Assembly: GCA_965263345.1 (NCBI GenBank)
Contig: CBDHHC010000004.1
Location: 430,758 to 494,757, forward strand
Origin: CBDHHC01 sp965263345
Lineage (GTDB): Bacteria; Pseudomonadota; Alphaproteobacteria; Rhizobiales; CBDHHC01
Direction: 5' to 3'
DNA: 64,000 nucleotides
In this document: positions 43,692 to 52,667 of the stretch, piece by piece
Numbering within the stretch: the first letter of the stretch is position 1
How the letters are laid out: every line of letters begins with the position of its first letter
The notes under the pieces: generated by a model
What the model was told of the DNA's origin: nothing
The model's database searches: none
What the model saw: the letters and a program-made list of their open reading frames with translations, nothing else
Program-made: the position numbers and the translations under genes

Positions 43692-44999
43692 ATGAAAAAT
43701 GATGCGCCTGATAAACTCTTAGATGCAGCAAAAACTCTTATTCACGAACTTGGCAGCGGGACAGAAAGCAATGTTGCTATTCGCTTGTGGAATAGTGACT
43801 TGATCCCATTAGGTAAAGTCACAGAAAATCCATATGTGATTTCACTCTCCGGCCCTGGCGTCATTTCCTCCATTTTAAGGCGACCTACGCTTGACCGAAT
43901 TATTCGGCATTATGCTCATGGTCAGATTGATATTGAAGGAGGAACGCTGATTGATATTGGAGAGGCACTTTCCGATAAAAATTCCAGGCCTAATCTGAAA
44001 AAAGTTAGCAAATTAAAAATCTTTAAAACGCTTTGGCCGTTTTTATTTCAGAAAGCTGATAAGCCTCAACGCTCTCGAGATTTTAGCGGTGATGAAATTG
44101 GTGATGAACGCGAACAGGAACAGAATAAAGATTTTATTCAATTTCATTATGATGTCGGGAATGATTTTTATAAACTTTTCCTAGATGAAAGCATGCAGTA
44201 TTCATGCGCTTATTTTCATGATGAAACCAACAGTCTTGCACAAGCTCAGCAGAATAAGCTGGAGATGATCTGCCGGAAGCTTAGATTAAAGCCTGGAGAA
44301 ACTTTGCTTGATATTGGTTGTGGCTGGGGTGGTTTGATATTTTATGCCACCAAACATTATGGTGTGAAAGCTTATGGTGTTACTCTTTCACAGGAACAGC
44401 ATGATTATTGCCAAGAGTATATTAAGGCGCATGGTTTAGAGGGCCAGGTGAGTGTTGAGATGAAAGATTACGCAAACCTTAGAGGGGAATTTGATAAGAT
44501 TGCCTCTGTGGGGATGTATGAGCACATCGGCGTTAAAAATATTCCTAAATATTTAAAAACCATTCGTAAGCTTTTAAAAAAGGATGGTCTGTTTCTCAAT
44601 CATGCCATATCACGACGTGCCAAAAAGAAGAAAATAAAATTTTCGAAACGTCCTGAACAACGGGCTTTATTGAAATATATTTTCCCTGGTGGTGAGTTAG
44701 ATGATATCGGCCATACAGTGCAGTCATTTGAGCAACATGGATATGAGGTCCATGATGTCGAGGCTTGGCGAATTCATTATGCTTATACGACCAAATTATG
44801 GTGTGAAAGACTTACTGAAAATAAGGAACAAGCGATTGCTCTTGTTGGAGAGGAAACCTATCGGATCTGGGTTGCTTATCTGGCTGGGGTTTCTCTTGCT
44901 TTTACACGTGGATCTGCGAAAATTTATCAAACACTTGTGAGCCGACAGACTAAAGGGCGCCCTCATCTTCCTTTGACGCGATCTGATTTATATCAGTGA
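43692..44999 (+). CDS. cfa: Cyclopropane-fatty-acyl-phospholipid synthase
   Basis: A 435-residue SAM-dependent enzyme that adds a methylene group across cis double bonds of membrane phospholipid acyl chains. The N-terminal domain (1-130) is followed by the core: FIQFHYDVGNDFYKLFLDES, YSCAYFHDE, the SAM motif LLDIGCGWGGLIFYA, and GVTLSQEQHDYC. SVGMYEHIGVKN carries the Glu/His of the bicarbonate site, and CGER-type residues lie near the C-terminus (WCERLTENKE). It starts 36 bp after the DMT gene. The product protects membranes in stationary phase and under acid stress. Confidence 0.94.
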   Translation: MKNDAPDKLLDAAKTLIHELGSGTESNVAIRLWNSDLIPLGKVTENPYVISLSGPGVISSILRRPTLDRIIRHYAHGQIDIEGGTLIDIGEALSDKNSRPNLKKVSKLKIFKTLWPFLFQKADKPQRSRDFSGDEIGDEREQEQNKDFIQFHYDVGNDFYKLFLDESMQYSCAYFHDETNSLAQAQQNKLEMICRKLRLKPGETLLDIGCGWGGLIFYATKHYGVKAYGVTLSQEQHDYCQEYIKAHGLEGQVSVEMKDYANLRGEFDKIASVGMYEHIGVKNIPKYLKTIRKLLKKDGLFLNHAISRRAKKKKIKFSKRPEQRALLKYIFPGGELDDIGHTVQSFEQHGYEVHDVEAWRIHYAYTTKLWCERLTENKEQAIALVGEETYRIWVAYLAGVSLAFTRGSAKIYQTLVSRQTKGRPHLPLTRSDLYQ

Positions 45000-45106
45000 T
45001 GTCATCGTTGACCTGTTGAAGTAAGACATGAATTGTGGGACTAGAATGGTTAGCTATATTTATAGTGATTTTATTGTCAGAGATAATTTGGTAAGGTAAG
45101 TACATT

Positions 45107-45514
45107 ATGAGCAAGATGAGCGATCAACCTTGGGGTTTCTGGGTGATTTTGAGAAATAAAGCGGATGCTCTCTGGGCTTTAAAGATGTCAGGTCTATTGT
45201 TTTTTCTGATGGGTGGGTCATGCTTATTACTTTTTGCCAGGTTCGTTGCACAAGGTCAGGCTGACACAATAACCCTTATCATTTTAGCGATTCTAGCGAC
45301 TTTTTTAATTTGGTCTGGAATTCGTATCCGTAATAAAAAATTTGATACGTTTATTCTCTCTACAGTTCTTTATTTAGGCGCACAAATTATACATTTTCTA
45401 ACTGCACCCATCGGACTCATTCTTTTTGCTGTACTGCACTGTATTTTAATGTTGAGTGCTCTTCGGGCTTGGTTTTTTTTGCGAAAGGCACCTTTCAAGG
45501 AACAGCAAACATGA
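45107..45514 (+). CDS. Small membrane protein of unknown function
   Basis: A 135-residue hydrophobic protein with four likely membrane helices (about 24-44, 53-70, 83-101 and 103-124). A short cytoplasmic N-terminus (DQPWGFWVILRNKADALWAL) precedes the first. No family was recognised. The start is the ATG at 45107, with GGTAAG upstream; a second ATG three codons on is possible. It lies about 110 bp after cfa and on the same strand. Confidence 0.6.
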   Translation: MSKMSDQPWGFWVILRNKADALWALKMSGLLFFLMGGSCLLLFARFVAQGQADTITLIILAILATFLIWSGIRIRNKKFDTFILSTVLYLGAQIIHFLTAPIGLILFAVLHCILMLSALRAWFFLRKAPFKEQQT

Positions 45515-45682
45515 TTTTATAAGGTTCAATTATATATTTAGACTATATTTGGTTGACTAACTCATTCTGATTTAAAATATCCCCCTATCTTGTTGAAGTA
45601 TGGTAATGGATCTAGATTACGGATTTAATATGTACATCTCTTTCTTTGATACGTGATGATTTATTTCGGTGGTGATATAATT

Positions 45683-46363
45683 ATGTGCCTATCAGACATA
45701 AAAAGCTTTCAAGAGAGTGGTATCGCTTTATTTCCAAAGTTTTGCTCTCAAAATGAAATAGAGGTTTTTTCGAAGTCCTTCGATGTATCTCACTTGATGA
45801 GTCCTGGATTACGCCAAAATAATCTTGCTCCGGACTTGGTTGAATTTCTTTATTCTCATACAGCTCTCAATATATGTGCTCAGTCCCTTATTGGAAAAGC
45901 TGCCCGTCTTGTGCGTGTGCTCATGTTTGATAAAACCCCAGATGTGAACTGGAGTGTGCCCTGGCATCAAGATCGTACTATTGCTGTCAAAAAGCGTTAT
46001 GATATGGAAGGTTTTGGCCCATGGAGTGTAAAAGATGGTATTACCCATGTGGAACCACCCGTTTCTTTTTTAGAGACGATGGTCGTGCTTCGTCTTCATA
46101 TTGATCCTTGCCTGGAAGATAATGGACCTCTTGAGGTTATTCCCGGGTCCTATAAGTTTGGAAGATTATCTCATGAAGATGTTCTGAAAAAAACCACTGA
46201 CGCCTCTACTCTGAGCTGTTTGGCGAATGTTGGGGATTTGTTGGCTATGAAAGGGCTCACGATTCACCGGTCTTTGAAAGCCCATAAACCTCAAAACCGA
46301 CGCGTCTTACACCTTGAGTTTTGTTCTAAACCTCTTCCAACCCCTCTTGCATGGTTCCACTGA
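45683..46363 (+). CDS. Phytanoyl-CoA dioxygenase (PhyH) family protein
   Basis: A 226-residue Fe(II)/2-oxoglutarate oxygenase-like protein. The HxD of the metal site is WHQD in VPWHQDRTIAVKKR, and the distal His is in TIHRSLKAHKPQNRR, where the following Arg can bind 2-oxoglutarate. The stretch LRLHIDPCLEDNGPLEVIPG is typical PhyH. The substrate is unknown; in bacteria such enzymes hydroxylate small molecules or lipids. The ATG at 45683 (MCLSDIKSFQ) was chosen over a GTG at 45653 because it has GGTGG upstream and fits the family. The alpha/beta hydrolase gene follows directly. Confidence 0.85.
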   Translation: MCLSDIKSFQESGIALFPKFCSQNEIEVFSKSFDVSHLMSPGLRQNNLAPDLVEFLYSHTALNICAQSLIGKAARLVRVLMFDKTPDVNWSVPWHQDRTIAVKKRYDMEGFGPWSVKDGITHVEPPVSFLETMVVLRLHIDPCLEDNGPLEVIPGSYKFGRLSHEDVLKKTTDASTLSCLANVGDLLAMKGLTIHRSLKAHKPQNRRVLHLEFCSKPLPTPLAWFH

Positions 46364-46374
46364 TTGTTACTGTT

Positions 46375-47175
46375 ATGAAAATTTTTCTTATTTCTCTTGT
46401 TCTTATTATCTGTTGTTTCGTTGCTTTGCTTTATCTATTTCAACGTAAACTGGTTTATTTTCCAGAATCTTTTCGAACTCCTCCGCAAGAGGCCGGGCTG
46501 TTCAATGTTGAGGAGCTCAAACTGAAAACTTCTGATGGGGAAACACTTATTTCGTGGTACCTTAAAGCCAAACCTGGAAAGCCTACCCTTATTTATTTTC
46601 ATGGTAATGGTGGGGCTCTTAGATATCGCGCGGAACGTTTTTTACTTCACGAGCAAAATGGCACAGGCCTTTTGATGATGAGTTATCGTGGGTATGGTGG
46701 CAGTACGGGGTCTCCTAGTGAAAAAAACAATATTTCAGATGCTTTGATTGTTTATGACTGGCTAAAGACACAAGGCATTCCTAGTTCTCATATTATTTTA
46801 TATGGAGAATCTCTTGGAACTGGTGTTGCTACACAAGTTGCAGCACAAAGAGACGCTGCCGGAGTGATTTTAGAGGCCCCTTATACGTCTCTGACAGAAA
46901 TTGGAGAATATGCTTATCCTTTTTTACCGGTCAGGCTTCTTATGATCGATCGTTATGAGACTAAGAATTATATCTCCAAGATTGATGCCCCCTTGCTTAT
47001 TCTTCACGGACAACACGATTTTGTTATTCCTATTAAGTTTGGCCGTGACCTTTTTCATCAGGCCAAAGAGCCGAAAAATATCATCGTCTTTCCTGAAGGG
47101 ATGCACTCAGATCTATATTTACATGGAGCTTGGAAAAATATTGTAAATTTTATTAGAAAACTCCCTAATTCTTAG
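46375..47175 (+). CDS. Alpha/beta hydrolase, YfhR/BEM46 type (copy 1)
   Basis: A 266-residue membrane-anchored hydrolase. The N-terminal helix (about 1-22) is followed by KLVYFPESF, the oxyanion strand IYFHGNGGA, SYRGYGGSTGSPSE, the nucleophile motif YGESLGTGVA (GxSxG), and a catalytic Asp in HGQHDFVIP with a His in EGMHSDLY. It starts 11 bp after the PhyH stop; an ATG at 46351 would overlap PhyH. A paralogue lies at 47859, so the two arose by duplication or were both kept. Substrate unknown. Confidence 0.85.
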   Translation: MKIFLISLVLIICCFVALLYLFQRKLVYFPESFRTPPQEAGLFNVEELKLKTSDGETLISWYLKAKPGKPTLIYFHGNGGALRYRAERFLLHEQNGTGLLMMSYRGYGGSTGSPSEKNNISDALIVYDWLKTQGIPSSHIILYGESLGTGVATQVAAQRDAAGVILEAPYTSLTEIGEYAYPFLPVRLLMIDRYETKNYISKIDAPLLILHGQHDFVIPIKFGRDLFHQAKEPKNIIVFPEGMHSDLYLHGAWKNIVNFIRKLPNS

Positions 47176-47858
47176 CCTATTCTTTGGGCGCCTTAATATT
47201 AAACATGAACAAATCAACTATAAGTGAATAATATTTGTATAAAATGTGAATATCACTGTATCTGAAGCTGATGAATATTGACGCAGTCTACGTAAGGTAT
47301 TGACAATTATATTCATTACATGCATGTTCTGCTGCTATTGTGGAGATAAATCTCCCAAATAATTTCATTTAGAAAAATGGGGCTAAATCGCAACAGTTAA
47401 ATCAGTATTATGATCTTGCCATAATTTTTTCACTTCTTCATCTAACAGGTTATGATTTATCTTAACAGTCCTGTCTGTGAAAATGCTGGCTGAATATTAC
47501 GTATTTTAAAATATGTAATGATTTAATGTTGTGTTTCAAAATTGGTTTTTGGGTAGGGTCCCTGAATGAAGTGTTTTACTCACTCTTGTAGAAACCTACG
47601 GAGGTTTCATTTGGAGTTCAAATTGCTGGTTACCTATTCTAGGTCTTAGTCCTTAATAGACGAGCAAGTTGCAAAAGGCAACAAGTAAACTCTGGGTAGA
47701 GTGATATGAGTTAATTAGCTTTTGTCACAATAGATAGGAAGATTGACGAAACTTACTTATTTGTAACTTAATTTGTTTCTCTCGGTTGAGAACAGAAGAA
47801 TTACTAGAATTACTGAAGTAAGCTTGCGACAAGAGCTATAAATAAAGGCGTTGTATAT
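47176..47858. other. Long intergenic region between the two hydrolase paralogues
   Basis: About 680 bp, AT-rich, no protein gene. The left 400 bp shows nothing recognisable. A block near 47580-47704 can fold with two inner hairpins and a closing stem and is listed separately. The remaining 150 bp leads to the second hydrolase gene and should contain its promoter. Confidence 0.5.
47580..47704 (+). ncRNA. Possible structured RNA of unknown class
   Basis: A 125-base segment closed by a 7-bp stem TCACTCT (47580-47586) with AGAGTGA (47698-47704). Inside are a perfect 7-bp hairpin GAAACCT/AGGTTTC with loop ACGG (47591-47608) and a 5-bp hairpin GTTGC/GCAAC (47668-47682). It does not match riboswitch consensus sequences known to the annotator, nor 6S, SRP or RNase P RNA. 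Strand is assigned only because both flanking genes are on plus. Confidence 0.3.
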
Positions 47859-48710
47859 ATGTTATTAGCAATTGAGATTATTCTTGGTATTGCTCTTGTT
47901 TATGCGGTACTGGCCATTGCAGTTTATATCCTGCAGCCACATTTAATCTACAGACCCGATTCAGAGCGTGTTGATCCACAAGATATCGGATTAAATCAAG
48001 CTGAGGAAATTGTTCTTGATACACCTGATGGCAAGAAGGTTGTTGCCTGGTATGTCCCTGCTGAGCCAGGTTACCCGACAATACTTTACTTCCACGGAAC
48101 GGCTGGTTCGCTTGCAAACAGGCGAGATCGCATACACCGTATTACCCGCAGAGGGTATGGTGTGTTTATGCCAAGTTATAGAGGATATTCTGGAAGTACA
48201 GGGAAGCCTAGCCAGGGATGGCTCACTTGCGATGGAATGAATGCTTATGATCATCTTCAATCTTTAGGTGTTTCAGCTGATAAGATCGTTGTATATGGTG
48301 AGTCCCTGGGGACTGGCATTGCAACACCTGTTGCTGTTGCTCGAAAATGTGCCGCTTTGGTTTTAGAAGCTCCTTTTACATCTGTTGTAGATGTGGCTCA
48401 GAAACGTTTCCCATTTTTACCTGTTCGACCATTCCTTCTAGACAGATTTGAATCCCTTTCAGTTATAGATCGTGTTAAAGCACCCGTCTTAATTGTGCAT
48501 GGTGGTAAAGATAAGGTTATTCCTATTGAGTTTGGACGTAAATTGTTTGAAGCTGCAAAAGCACCAAAGGATATGATCGTCTTTGAAAATGCCGGACATA
48601 CAGGTATGTTTATGATGGGGGCGTTCACGAAAATACGTGAGTTTCTTGAATGTCATATCTCAATACCAGACTCTGCGGTTACGCCCTTCAAAAAGTCTGC
48701 TGCTGAGTAA
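47859..48710 (+). CDS. Alpha/beta hydrolase, YfhR/BEM46 type (copy 2)
   Basis: A 283-residue paralogue of the protein at 46375. N-terminal membrane helix about 3-24, then HLIYRPDSERVDPQDIGL, ILYFHGTAGS (oxyanion), SYRGYSGSTGKPSQG, nucleophile motif YGESLGTGIA, Asp in HGGKDKVIP and His in NAGHTGMF. The two copies share order and nearly all motif residues but differ over much of the rest, so the duplication is not recent. Its substrate is unknown. It is followed by mscS. Confidence 0.87.
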   Translation: MLLAIEIILGIALVYAVLAIAVYILQPHLIYRPDSERVDPQDIGLNQAEEIVLDTPDGKKVVAWYVPAEPGYPTILYFHGTAGSLANRRDRIHRITRRGYGVFMPSYRGYSGSTGKPSQGWLTCDGMNAYDHLQSLGVSADKIVVYGESLGTGIATPVAVARKCAALVLEAPFTSVVDVAQKRFPFLPVRPFLLDRFESLSVIDRVKAPVLIVHGGKDKVIPIEFGRKLFEAAKAPKDMIVFENAGHTGMFMMGAFTKIREFLECHISIPDSAVTPFKKSAAE

Positions 48711-48851
48711 CTAAATTTACGATTGGCCGTTATTGCTTGAGCAAAACACCAATCGTATATTAACGTTTGTATTTTTCTATTAGGCTTTCATGATTTGTTA
48801 TCTTAAATATTGGCATTATATGTCTGATATTTAAGATAATCAGAGATTGAC

Positions 48852-49772
48852 ATGAATACTATTTCGCACCTGTCAAAAACACTTAATAACAATAGTCTAG
48901 AGGCAACTGCCTTTGGTTGGTATCAGGCTGTTTTTCCTTATATTCTCAATCTGATTACAGCCATCCTTCTGCTTATTGCAGGTTTTGTTTTTGCACGGAT
49001 GGCCAGTCGGTTTGTACGATCATATCTTGAGAGAGTTGATCATATAGATAAAACCCTTATCCCGGTTCTTGCACAGCTTGCGCATTATACTCTTCTGATT
49101 TTTACACTTATTCTCGTTCTGGCTGAATTTGGTATTCAGACAACCAGTATTATTGCTGTTCTTGGGGCTGCAGGTTTAGCTATTGGCTTGGCGTTGCAAG
49201 GTACATTACAAAATGTTGCAGCGGGTATCATGTTGCTTGTTATACGTCCTTTTCAAGTTAAAGATTATATAGAAGCCGCTGGTGTTGGTGGAACGGTTGA
49301 TGAAATCGGGTTATTTATGACTCGTATGCATACACCACAGGGAATTTTTATTGCTGTCCCAAATAGTAAAATCTGGTCTGATACGATTACAAATTATACC
49401 AAACGTGCTGTAAGACGCTTAGACTTACTTGTTGGTATTTCTTATGACGATGATATTGATAAAGCTGTCGGCATCATGAAAAAGCTCGTTGATGACGATA
49501 GCCGTATTTTAAAGCGTCCAGATCCTCTTGTTATTGTTAAAGCTCTTGGTGAGAGTTCTGTAGATCTAGAAATCCGCGCATGGACACGGACCAGCGATTT
49601 CTGGGAGCTTAAATTCGATATGACACGTGCTGTTAAATATGCGTTTGATAAGCAAGGAATTTCTATTCCATATCCTCATCGTCAAATTATTACGACGCAA
49701 GTTGCTCAACCTCAAAAACCTAAATCAAGGCCGCGCAAAAAAGCCCCTCGAAAAGAGGATACTAATACCTGA
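48852..49772 (+). CDS. mscS: Small-conductance mechanosensitive channel
   Basis: A 306-residue MscS-type channel that opens on osmotic downshock. Three membrane helices: about 27-53, 70-92 and 97-125. The pore helix IIAVLGAAGLAIGLALQGTL then QNVAAGIMLL has the Gly/Ala packing pattern of MscS TM3, followed by RPFQVKDYIE and the beta domain (GGTVDEIGLF, VPNSKIWSDTITNYT). The tail is Lys/Arg/Pro-rich. It is convergent with a TPR lipoprotein gene, 17 bp away, and no terminator hairpin was seen between them. Confidence 0.95.
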   Translation: MNTISHLSKTLNNNSLEATAFGWYQAVFPYILNLITAILLLIAGFVFARMASRFVRSYLERVDHIDKTLIPVLAQLAHYTLLIFTLILVLAEFGIQTTSIIAVLGAAGLAIGLALQGTLQNVAAGIMLLVIRPFQVKDYIEAAGVGGTVDEIGLFMTRMHTPQGIFIAVPNSKIWSDTITNYTKRAVRRLDLLVGISYDDDIDKAVGIMKKLVDDDSRILKRPDPLVIVKALGESSVDLEIRAWTRTSDFWELKFDMTRAVKYAFDKQGISIPYPHRQIITTQVAQPQKPKSRPRKKAPRKEDTNT

Positions 49773-49789
49773 GTGTCACATAGGTTTTG

Positions 49790-50617
49790 TTAGGACAGAT
49801 TTTTATCAACCCGGCTTAGACCATCTTTTGCAGGTGCATATGAAGGATTAATACTGAGGGCGCGTCTATATGCTCTCGCTGCTTCTATGTAAGAGCTTTT
49901 CTTTTCTGCTGCTAGACCGCGATAAGCCCAAGCTTTATAATGACCTTTCCGACTTCTGCCAGCAATATAGAAATCATCATATGCTTCAGTATATTCTTGC
50001 AGTGCCAATCTGCTCAAACCACGCGCGTAATATGGCCCTCCTGATGATTTAGGTCTTAAATTAATCGCCGTTGTAAAATCATGGATGGCATTTTGATGCT
50101 GCCCCGTCTTCTGGTATATTAATCCTCTTTGATAATAGGCAACTGGATGTTCACCATATAGATCGATTGCATGGCTGAAGTCAGCAAGTGCTAAGGCTGT
50201 TCTGTTCAGCTTTTTATGTAACTTACCACGACCAATATATGCAGTATGATATTTGGGTGCTAATCTTATGGCTTCATTATAATCAGCCATCGCCAATTTT
50301 AACTTATTCGTTTTCTGATAGATCAGCGCTCTATTGCTGTAAGCTTGGTAGTAATTCGGGTTTAAAGAAATAGATCTATTAAAATCTTTTAGAGCCAGTT
50401 TGTATCTTTTAGATTGCGCATAAGCTGTACCGCGCAGATTTAAGGCATTGTGATCGCTCGGATTTGTTTTAATCACTTGCGTGAGTGATGCTATATTGCC
50501 TTTGGTTTTTAGTTGCTTACTTTCAGACAAGAGTTTCGGGTTGGCAGACTGACAGCCAATAACTATTAAACTCATTAGAGCCGTAATGAGTATATTTTGT
50601 ACTTTTATCCCAAACAA
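49790..50617 (-). CDS. TPR-repeat lipoprotein
   Basis: A 275-residue protein with a lipoprotein signal: a hydrophobic segment (about 9-20) ending in VIGC, so acylated at Cys22. It carries six or so TPR units (for example ALNLRGTAYAQSKRYKLALK, AYSNRALIYQKTNKLKLAMA, AYYQRGLIYQKTGQHQNAIH). It should sit at the periplasmic side of a membrane and serve as a scaffold; partners are unknown. It resembles NlpI-type proteins in architecture but identity is not claimed. Confidence 0.85.
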   Translation of the reverse strand: MFGIKVQNILITALMSLIVIGCQSANPKLLSESKQLKTKGNIASLTQVIKTNPSDHNALNLRGTAYAQSKRYKLALKDFNRSISLNPNYYQAYSNRALIYQKTNKLKLAMADYNEAIRLAPKYHTAYIGRGKLHKKLNRTALALADFSHAIDLYGEHPVAYYQRGLIYQKTGQHQNAIHDFTTAINLRPKSSGGPYYARGLSRLALQEYTEAYDDFYIAGRSRKGHYKAWAYRGLAAEKKSSYIEAARAYRRALSINPSYAPAKDGLSRVDKNLS

Positions 50618-50850
50618 TTTCTTACACCGATTATTAGATTTTTTCTAAAGTCTATTCTACCATATTTACTTATTGGAGAATATGTATTGCTTAGACTTAT
50701 TTGCTACCTTATTGCCACTGTCTAAATACACACTGTTAAAATGTGCCATAAAATTAAGGCCCAATTAGGTTAAATTATAAATAAGATCTTGCGATGTTCC
50801 AAGAAATTTCTGACCCTGTGTGATATTTTTGATATAATATTTTCGCTTAC

Positions 50851-51942
50851 TTATGCTTTCTTTTGAAATAGTTTTGTTACATGCCCCATCTTACGGCCAG
50901 GTAATGTTTCTCTTTTCCCGTAAATATGAACAGCATTGTTTTTCTCTGATGCATATTTTTCCCATTCATCGATATCATGGCCTATCAAATTAATCATTTC
51001 GACATCAAAATGTCTTTCTGTCGTATTTATCGGCCATCCTGCAATTGCACGAATATGGTTTTCAAATTGAGAGTCTTTACAAGCGTCTATCGTCCAATGT
51101 CCAGAGTTATGCACCCTAGGGGCTATTTCATTGACAATTAAAGGAATATCACTAGACGGACAGAAGAAAAACTCAATCGCAAAAACTCCGATATAGTCTG
51201 TTGCTTCAGCAAATTTTTTGGCGATTTCAAATGCTTGTTCCCTGATATCATCAGGGATGGCAGCAGGTATGAGAGTTTTGCTTAAAATCTGGTTCTGGTG
51301 AATATTCTCACATATGTCATACGAGATAATAGAGTTGTCTGCTCCTCTTACCGCAATAATTGATACTTCTTTTGAGAATGAAATAAATTTTTCTAAAAGA
51401 GCTGGTGCTCCTAAAAGTTGTTTATAGGCCTGCTCTATTTCCTCGTGGGCATTGAGCTTAACCTGCCCTTTACCATCATAACCAAAACATCTGGTTTTTA
51501 AAATTGAAGGGACCCCAATTTGCTGAACCGCATTTTGTAGATCTTGAACTTTATCTATTTTAGAAAATTCAGCTACTGGAATGCCCAAACTTTGCAAAAA
51601 CTCTTTTTCATGGAGCCGGTCTTGTGTCACCTGGAGTGCTTTAATCGAAGGAGCAATTGACTTTTGTGCTGCGATGACTTCAAGGGCTGTTGCTGGAACA
51701 TTCTCAAATTCATATGTTGCAATATCGATATTGTTTGCAAAATTACGCAGTGCGTCCTCATCATCATAGTTTGCGATAATGTGGTTATTTGCTACTTGTG
51801 ATGCAGGACATTTTCTATCAGGGCAATAAATATGAATTTTAAGCCCCAATTTACACGCAGCAACTGCCAACATCCGGCCCAATTGCCCTCCGCCTAATAT
51901 CCCTATCACAGAACCTGGGGGTAAGGGTCTATCAGTGCTCAT
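50851..51942 (-). CDS. purK: 5-(carboxyamino)imidazole ribonucleotide synthase
   Basis: ATP-grasp enzyme making N5-CAIR from AIR and bicarbonate in purine synthesis. About 363 residues. Motifs: IGILGGGQLGRMLAVAA at the N-terminus, YEFENVPA, LKTRCFGYDGKGQ (ATP-grasp loop), EKFISFSKEVSIIAVR, and the metal/ATP site VNEIAPRVHNSGHWT. The start MSTDRPLPP at 51942 overlaps the end of purE by 11 bp, giving translational coupling; an upstream in-frame ATG at 51966 overlaps more. The purE-purK order is standard. Confidence 0.96.
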   Translation of the reverse strand: MSTDRPLPPGSVIGILGGGQLGRMLAVAACKLGLKIHIYCPDRKCPASQVANNHIIANYDDEDALRNFANNIDIATYEFENVPATALEVIAAQKSIAPSIKALQVTQDRLHEKEFLQSLGIPVAEFSKIDKVQDLQNAVQQIGVPSILKTRCFGYDGKGQVKLNAHEEIEQAYKQLLGAPALLEKFISFSKEVSIIAVRGADNSIISYDICENIHQNQILSKTLIPAAIPDDIREQAFEIAKKFAEATDYIGVFAIEFFFCPSSDIPLIVNEIAPRVHNSGHWTIDACKDSQFENHIRAIAGWPINTTERHFDVEMINLIGHDIDEWEKYASEKNNAVHIYGKRETLPGRKMGHVTKLFQKKA

Positions 51943-52429
51943 CTGTTGGGTGCTCCATAACGGCATCTGTTCTTTGTTGACGCCAGAGTTCTATGCGCTT
52001 TGCAATTTCCTCATTACTAACTGATAAAATTTGTGCGGCGAATAAACCTGCATTCGTTGCGCCAGGTACACCTATAGCTAAGGTTCCAACAGCAACACCT
52101 GCCGGCATTTGTACAATAGATAATAGGCTATCTTGGCCGGATAAGGCTTTACTTTGAACAGGGACACCTAATACAGGTAGTGGTGTCATTGCGGCTATCA
52201 TTCCAGGTAAATGAGCAGCTCCTCCTGCCCCTGCAACAATTACTTTGATGCCATTGTTTTTTGCTGATTTTGCATAGTTGTACAGACGGTCTGGGGTGCG
52301 ATGTGCTGATACAATGCGGGTCTCGTAAGGAATCTTTAACTGATCCAAAACATCCGAAGCATTTTTCATTGTTGGCCAATCAGATTGGCTGCCCATAACA
52401 ATACTAACTAATGGTTGAACAGCGTCCAT
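51932..52429 (-). CDS. purE: N5-carboxyaminoimidazole ribonucleotide mutase
   Basis: Class I PurE, 165 residues, which converts N5-CAIR to CAIR. Motifs: VSIVMGSQSDWPTMKNA, the RIVSAHRTPDRL loop with the catalytic His, VIVAGAGGAAHLPGMIAA and the LGVPVQSKALSGQDSLLS lid. The family N-terminus VSIVMGSQSD begins 8 residues in. It forms an operon with purK. Confidence 0.97.
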   Translation of the reverse strand: MDAVQPLVSIVMGSQSDWPTMKNASDVLDQLKIPYETRIVSAHRTPDRLYNYAKSAKNNGIKVIVAGAGGAAHLPGMIAAMTPLPVLGVPVQSKALSGQDSLLSIVQMPAGVAVGTLAIGVPGATNAGLFAAQILSVSNEEIAKRIELWRQQRTDAVMEHPTDEH

Positions 52430-52432
52430 ATT

Positions 52433-52621
52433 TTAAACCTGTGTTAATTGTTTTGAAGTTTTTCTTAAGATTAGTTTCGCGATTATAGGGAGGATCTGCT
52501 CTTTGACAAGCAAAACGGCCAAGAAAACGAGGAAAAATACTACATTTATATACTTTTCACCATACAACTCGGTTAGGTTATGGAAATTGTTAATCATATT
52601 CTGAGATATTATAAATTCCAT
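52433..52621 (-). CDS. Possible small membrane protein upstream of purE
   Basis: A 62-residue frame on the same strand as purE, ending 3 bp before the purE start. It encodes one clear hydrophobic helix (INVVFFLVFLAVLLV, about 25-40) and a basic C-terminus (AKLILRKTSKQLTQV). The ribosome-binding site is weak and there is no recognised family, so it could be chance. The tight spacing to purE is the main support. Confidence 0.35.
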   Translation of the reverse strand: MEFIISQNMINNFHNLTELYGEKYINVVFFLVFLAVLLVKEQILPIIAKLILRKTSKQLTQV

Positions 52622-52667
52622 TTAACTTAAGTTTATAGATTAATGAACCAATCGGGTCGAGGGATAT

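Noticed and set aside
47580..47704. 6S RNA or a c-di-GMP riboswitch
   Set aside because: No 6S-like central bubble with long flanking stems and no match to GEMM conserved bases could be seen; kept only as an unclassified candidate.
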